Of a stretch of DNA of 64,000 bases, positions 62,745-64,000 are shown piece by piece (position 1 is the first letter of the stretch; every line of letters starts with the position of its first letter). Under the pieces are notes generated by a model. That model saw only the letters and a program-made list of their open reading frames with translations, did not search any database and was not told the DNA's origin. This DNA is from Pseudomonas sp. TNT3. GTDB taxonomy: Bacteria; Pseudomonadota; Gammaproteobacteria; Pseudomonadales; Pseudomonadaceae. A program made the position numbers and the translations under genes. The stretch is taken from the NCBI RefSeq assembly GCF_010095445.2, contig NZ_WFGV02000001.1:124001-188000 (forward strand). Reading direction: 5' to 3'.

Positions 62745-63155
62745 GTGATCGTCCAGTGGGAAGGTTTTTTGCCAATCGAGGGATTGGTGATCGTCATCGA
62801 AGACGATCCGACTTTGCGAGCGTTGATGGAAGAAATCGTATTGGAAGTCGGAGGGAAGGCAATCTCGTTTCAGACTGCAGATGATGCCTTAACCTATCTG
62901 CTTCAAACTCATGAACAATGCCGTCTAGTGATCGCAGACCACGGCGTACCTGGACAGATCCAGGGGATCGAGTTCATCGAGATGGTAAGTAGTCGATGGC
63001 CATCAATTGCAGCAATCCTGACCTCTGGATATTTAATAGATCCTGAAGCTGTTCCCGGCTCTAGCATCTATCTGCATAAGCCTTGGTCGCTGGATGATTT
63101 CGTGATCGCTATGGCGGCCTTATTACAGCCTGGCATCGCGATTCACAAATACTGA
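62745..63155 (+). CDS. Single-domain response regulator
   Basis: The 136-residue protein begins at GTG 62745 or a later start and has a receiver domain with acidic pair VIVIEDDPTLR, phosphoacceptor Asp in LVIADHGVPG, the Ser/Thr switch ILTSGYL and the lysine in YLHKPWSLDDF. There is no output domain, so it acts by protein contacts or as a phosphate sink. No histidine kinase is adjacent. The DUF1652 and other small genes nearby are in the opposite direction. Confidence 0.85.
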   Translation: MIVQWEGFLPIEGLVIVIEDDPTLRALMEEIVLEVGGKAISFQTADDALTYLLQTHEQCRLVIADHGVPGQIQGIEFIEMVSSRWPSIAAILTSGYLIDPEAVPGSSIYLHKPWSLDDFVIAMAALLQPGIAIHKY

Positions 63156-63156
63156 C

Positions 63157-63411
63157 TCACGGGATCGGAGATGCGAGGTAGGTCGCGCTCGACTTTGTAA
63201 CTCCTCTCATCAGAAGCTGGGTGAGTGCTTCCTCTATCTCATCAGCTGCGCCGTTTTTATGCTCCGTGAGCGACCACTGCCAGTAACGATCTGCCATCAG
63301 GCCACCAACCGCTTCTGCACATAGTGCATCACAGCTCACACCCATCTTTGTGGCTGCCGCTATAACGGCTAGAAGTGCTTGCTCAAGTTGCTGTGTTCTA
63401 TCGGAGGACAC
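63157..63411 (-). CDS. Small conserved Pseudomonas-type protein, unknown
   Basis: The 84-residue protein reads MSSDRTQQLEQALLAVIAA then MGVSCDALCAEAVGGLMADR and ends ATYLASPIP. It is helical, with two close cysteines. It is convergent with the response regulator, one base apart. The C-terminal half EIEEALTQLLMRG is amphipathic. Family unknown to me. Confidence 0.55.
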   Translation of the reverse strand: MSSDRTQQLEQALLAVIAAATKMGVSCDALCAEAVGGLMADRYWQWSLTEHKNGAADEIEEALTQLLMRGVTKSSATYLASPIP

Positions 63412-63501
63412 GGGACGGGCTCCACGAAAATGAAACCATATTATGACCGATATCAGTTTGACATCAAAGGTAGCCTGTTAGGCTAATCCTGCCGCATCCG
63501 C

Positions 63502-63771
63502 TCAATGCCCCGGGGCTCTGCACTCGCTCGATTTGAAGCTAGCTTTGCGCGCAGTCATCTCACTGCGCAGCTCGGCTATGAGATTGGCAATCGCACGACT
63601 CGAACTAAGTGGGGCCGTCGACACACCCGTGACCAAGAGCTCAACGCTACCTGAAGAGGGTTCGGTGACCTTGATCATCAGCGAACCATCCACGTTCAGG
63701 GTGCAAGAGCAGGACAGAGGCAGGAAACCGCACTCAATGATATGTCGTAGCTCAAGAGCGGAAATCATCAC
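63502..63771 (-). CDS. DUF1652 family protein
   Basis: The 89-residue protein reads MMISALELRHIIECGFLPLS and SSSRAIANLIAELRSEM, the two conserved blocks of DUF1652, a small family restricted mainly to Pseudomonas. Function unknown. AGGAGA precedes ATG 63771. It is the best single marker of genus in the window. Confidence 0.88.
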   Translation of the reverse strand: MMISALELRHIIECGFLPLSCSCTLNVDGSLMIKVTEPSSGSVELLVTGVSTAPLSSSRAIANLIAELRSEMTARKASFKSSECRAPGH

Positions 63772-63911
63772 GTTCTCCTAAGGGCGGTGTTCATTGATTG
63801 TTGTCCAAATGTGGAAGTAGTCAAAGATTCAGAGGAGCATTATTCGACAAGGCATTTCAGGCTCACTCCGCTGAAACGTTGCACCTGCTTGCATGCACTA
63901 CAAACGCATTC

Positions 63912-64000
63912 ATGAAAAAAGTGGGCATCGCTCTGCCCCTTCTATTTCTCAGCTGTTCGGGGCGTACTCCAAAAAACGAGGCGATTTCGGACGCGGAAAA
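63912..64000 (+). CDS. Lipoprotein, 5' part only
   Basis: From ATG 63912 the open frame reads MKKVGIALPLLFLSCSGRTP then KNEAISDAEK and runs off the window. The positive start, hydrophobic core and lipobox (LFLSC) indicate an exported lipoprotein. No good ribosome site is visible. The product cannot be named from 29 codons. Confidence 0.5.
   Translation, partial: MKKVGIALPLLFLSCSGRTPKNEAISDAE

Overview
The window looks like an accessory, island-like part of a Pseudomonas chromosome or large plasmid. The evidence is the gene families (a DUF1652 protein, a BdlA-type PAS/PAS chemotaxis transducer, an arsC-arsR-arsB-arsC-arsH-arsC locus, a SulP/UspA pair, a DUF294/exonuclease pair), the moderate GC content, and many decayed IS3, IS5, IS21 and IS66 pieces typical of Pseudomonas. 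I recognised no rRNA, tRNA or CRISPR array.

Layout. (1) 1-5064: arsenic resistance locus with a divergent ArsN2-like acetyltransferase cut by the window edge, arsC, arsR, arsB, arsC, arsH, a glutaredoxin-type arsC, and an arsO monooxygenase destroyed by mutation and by an IS66 fragment. (2) 5065-13021: a DUF1254/DUF1214 exported protein, IS debris, a PAS-PAS-MCP transducer, and a TetR-controlled AhpD-like/haloacid dehalogenase pair. (3) 13303-26994, the most interesting part: two glycosyltransferases of the rSAM-associated type, an ECF sigma factor with its NrsF-type anti-sigma, a bufferin (copper-binding RiPP) operon bufA-bufB-bufC-doxX behind an exact GTAACC-N16-CGAA promoter, then a tightly coupled operon of an ArsS-like radical SAM enzyme, a sodium/solute-symporter-like protein, a phosphoesterase-like protein, a TVP38-disulfide reductase fusion, a TIGR03169-type flavoprotein and a DoxX protein.

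(4) 27132-36600: broken EamA permease, a dCache-GGDEF cyclase, a TetR-GST-GST operon, an ArsR-type regulator with a quinone-oxidoreductase-like gene, and a graveyard of IS3, IS66 and IS21 pieces, MCP, VOC and arsC fragments. (5) 36955-50708: a PAS-GGDEF cyclase, a frameshifted Cys-rich lipoprotein, DUF2254 and BCCT transporter genes, an MscS channel, an exonuclease with a CBS/cNMP/nucleotidyltransferase protein, a CPA1 Na+/H+ antiporter, and a TetR-EamA pair. (6) 50709-64000: IS66 head, SulP transporter with UspA, broken Nudix gene, NhaA, a DUF1264 lipoprotein, a hexanucleotide tandem repeat, IS3 pieces with a chimeric ORF, two alpha/beta hydrolases (one of the fluoroacetate dehalogenase type), a single-domain response regulator and small Pseudomonas proteins.

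How it works together: the intact cargo is mostly stress defence (arsenate/arsenite, copper or other thiophilic metals, electrophiles via GSTs, salt and osmotic stress via NhaA, CPA1, BCCT, MscS). The metal-responsive sigma factor and bufferin genes lie between the two halves of the rSAM gene set, which suggests, but does not prove, a joint thiophilic-element response.
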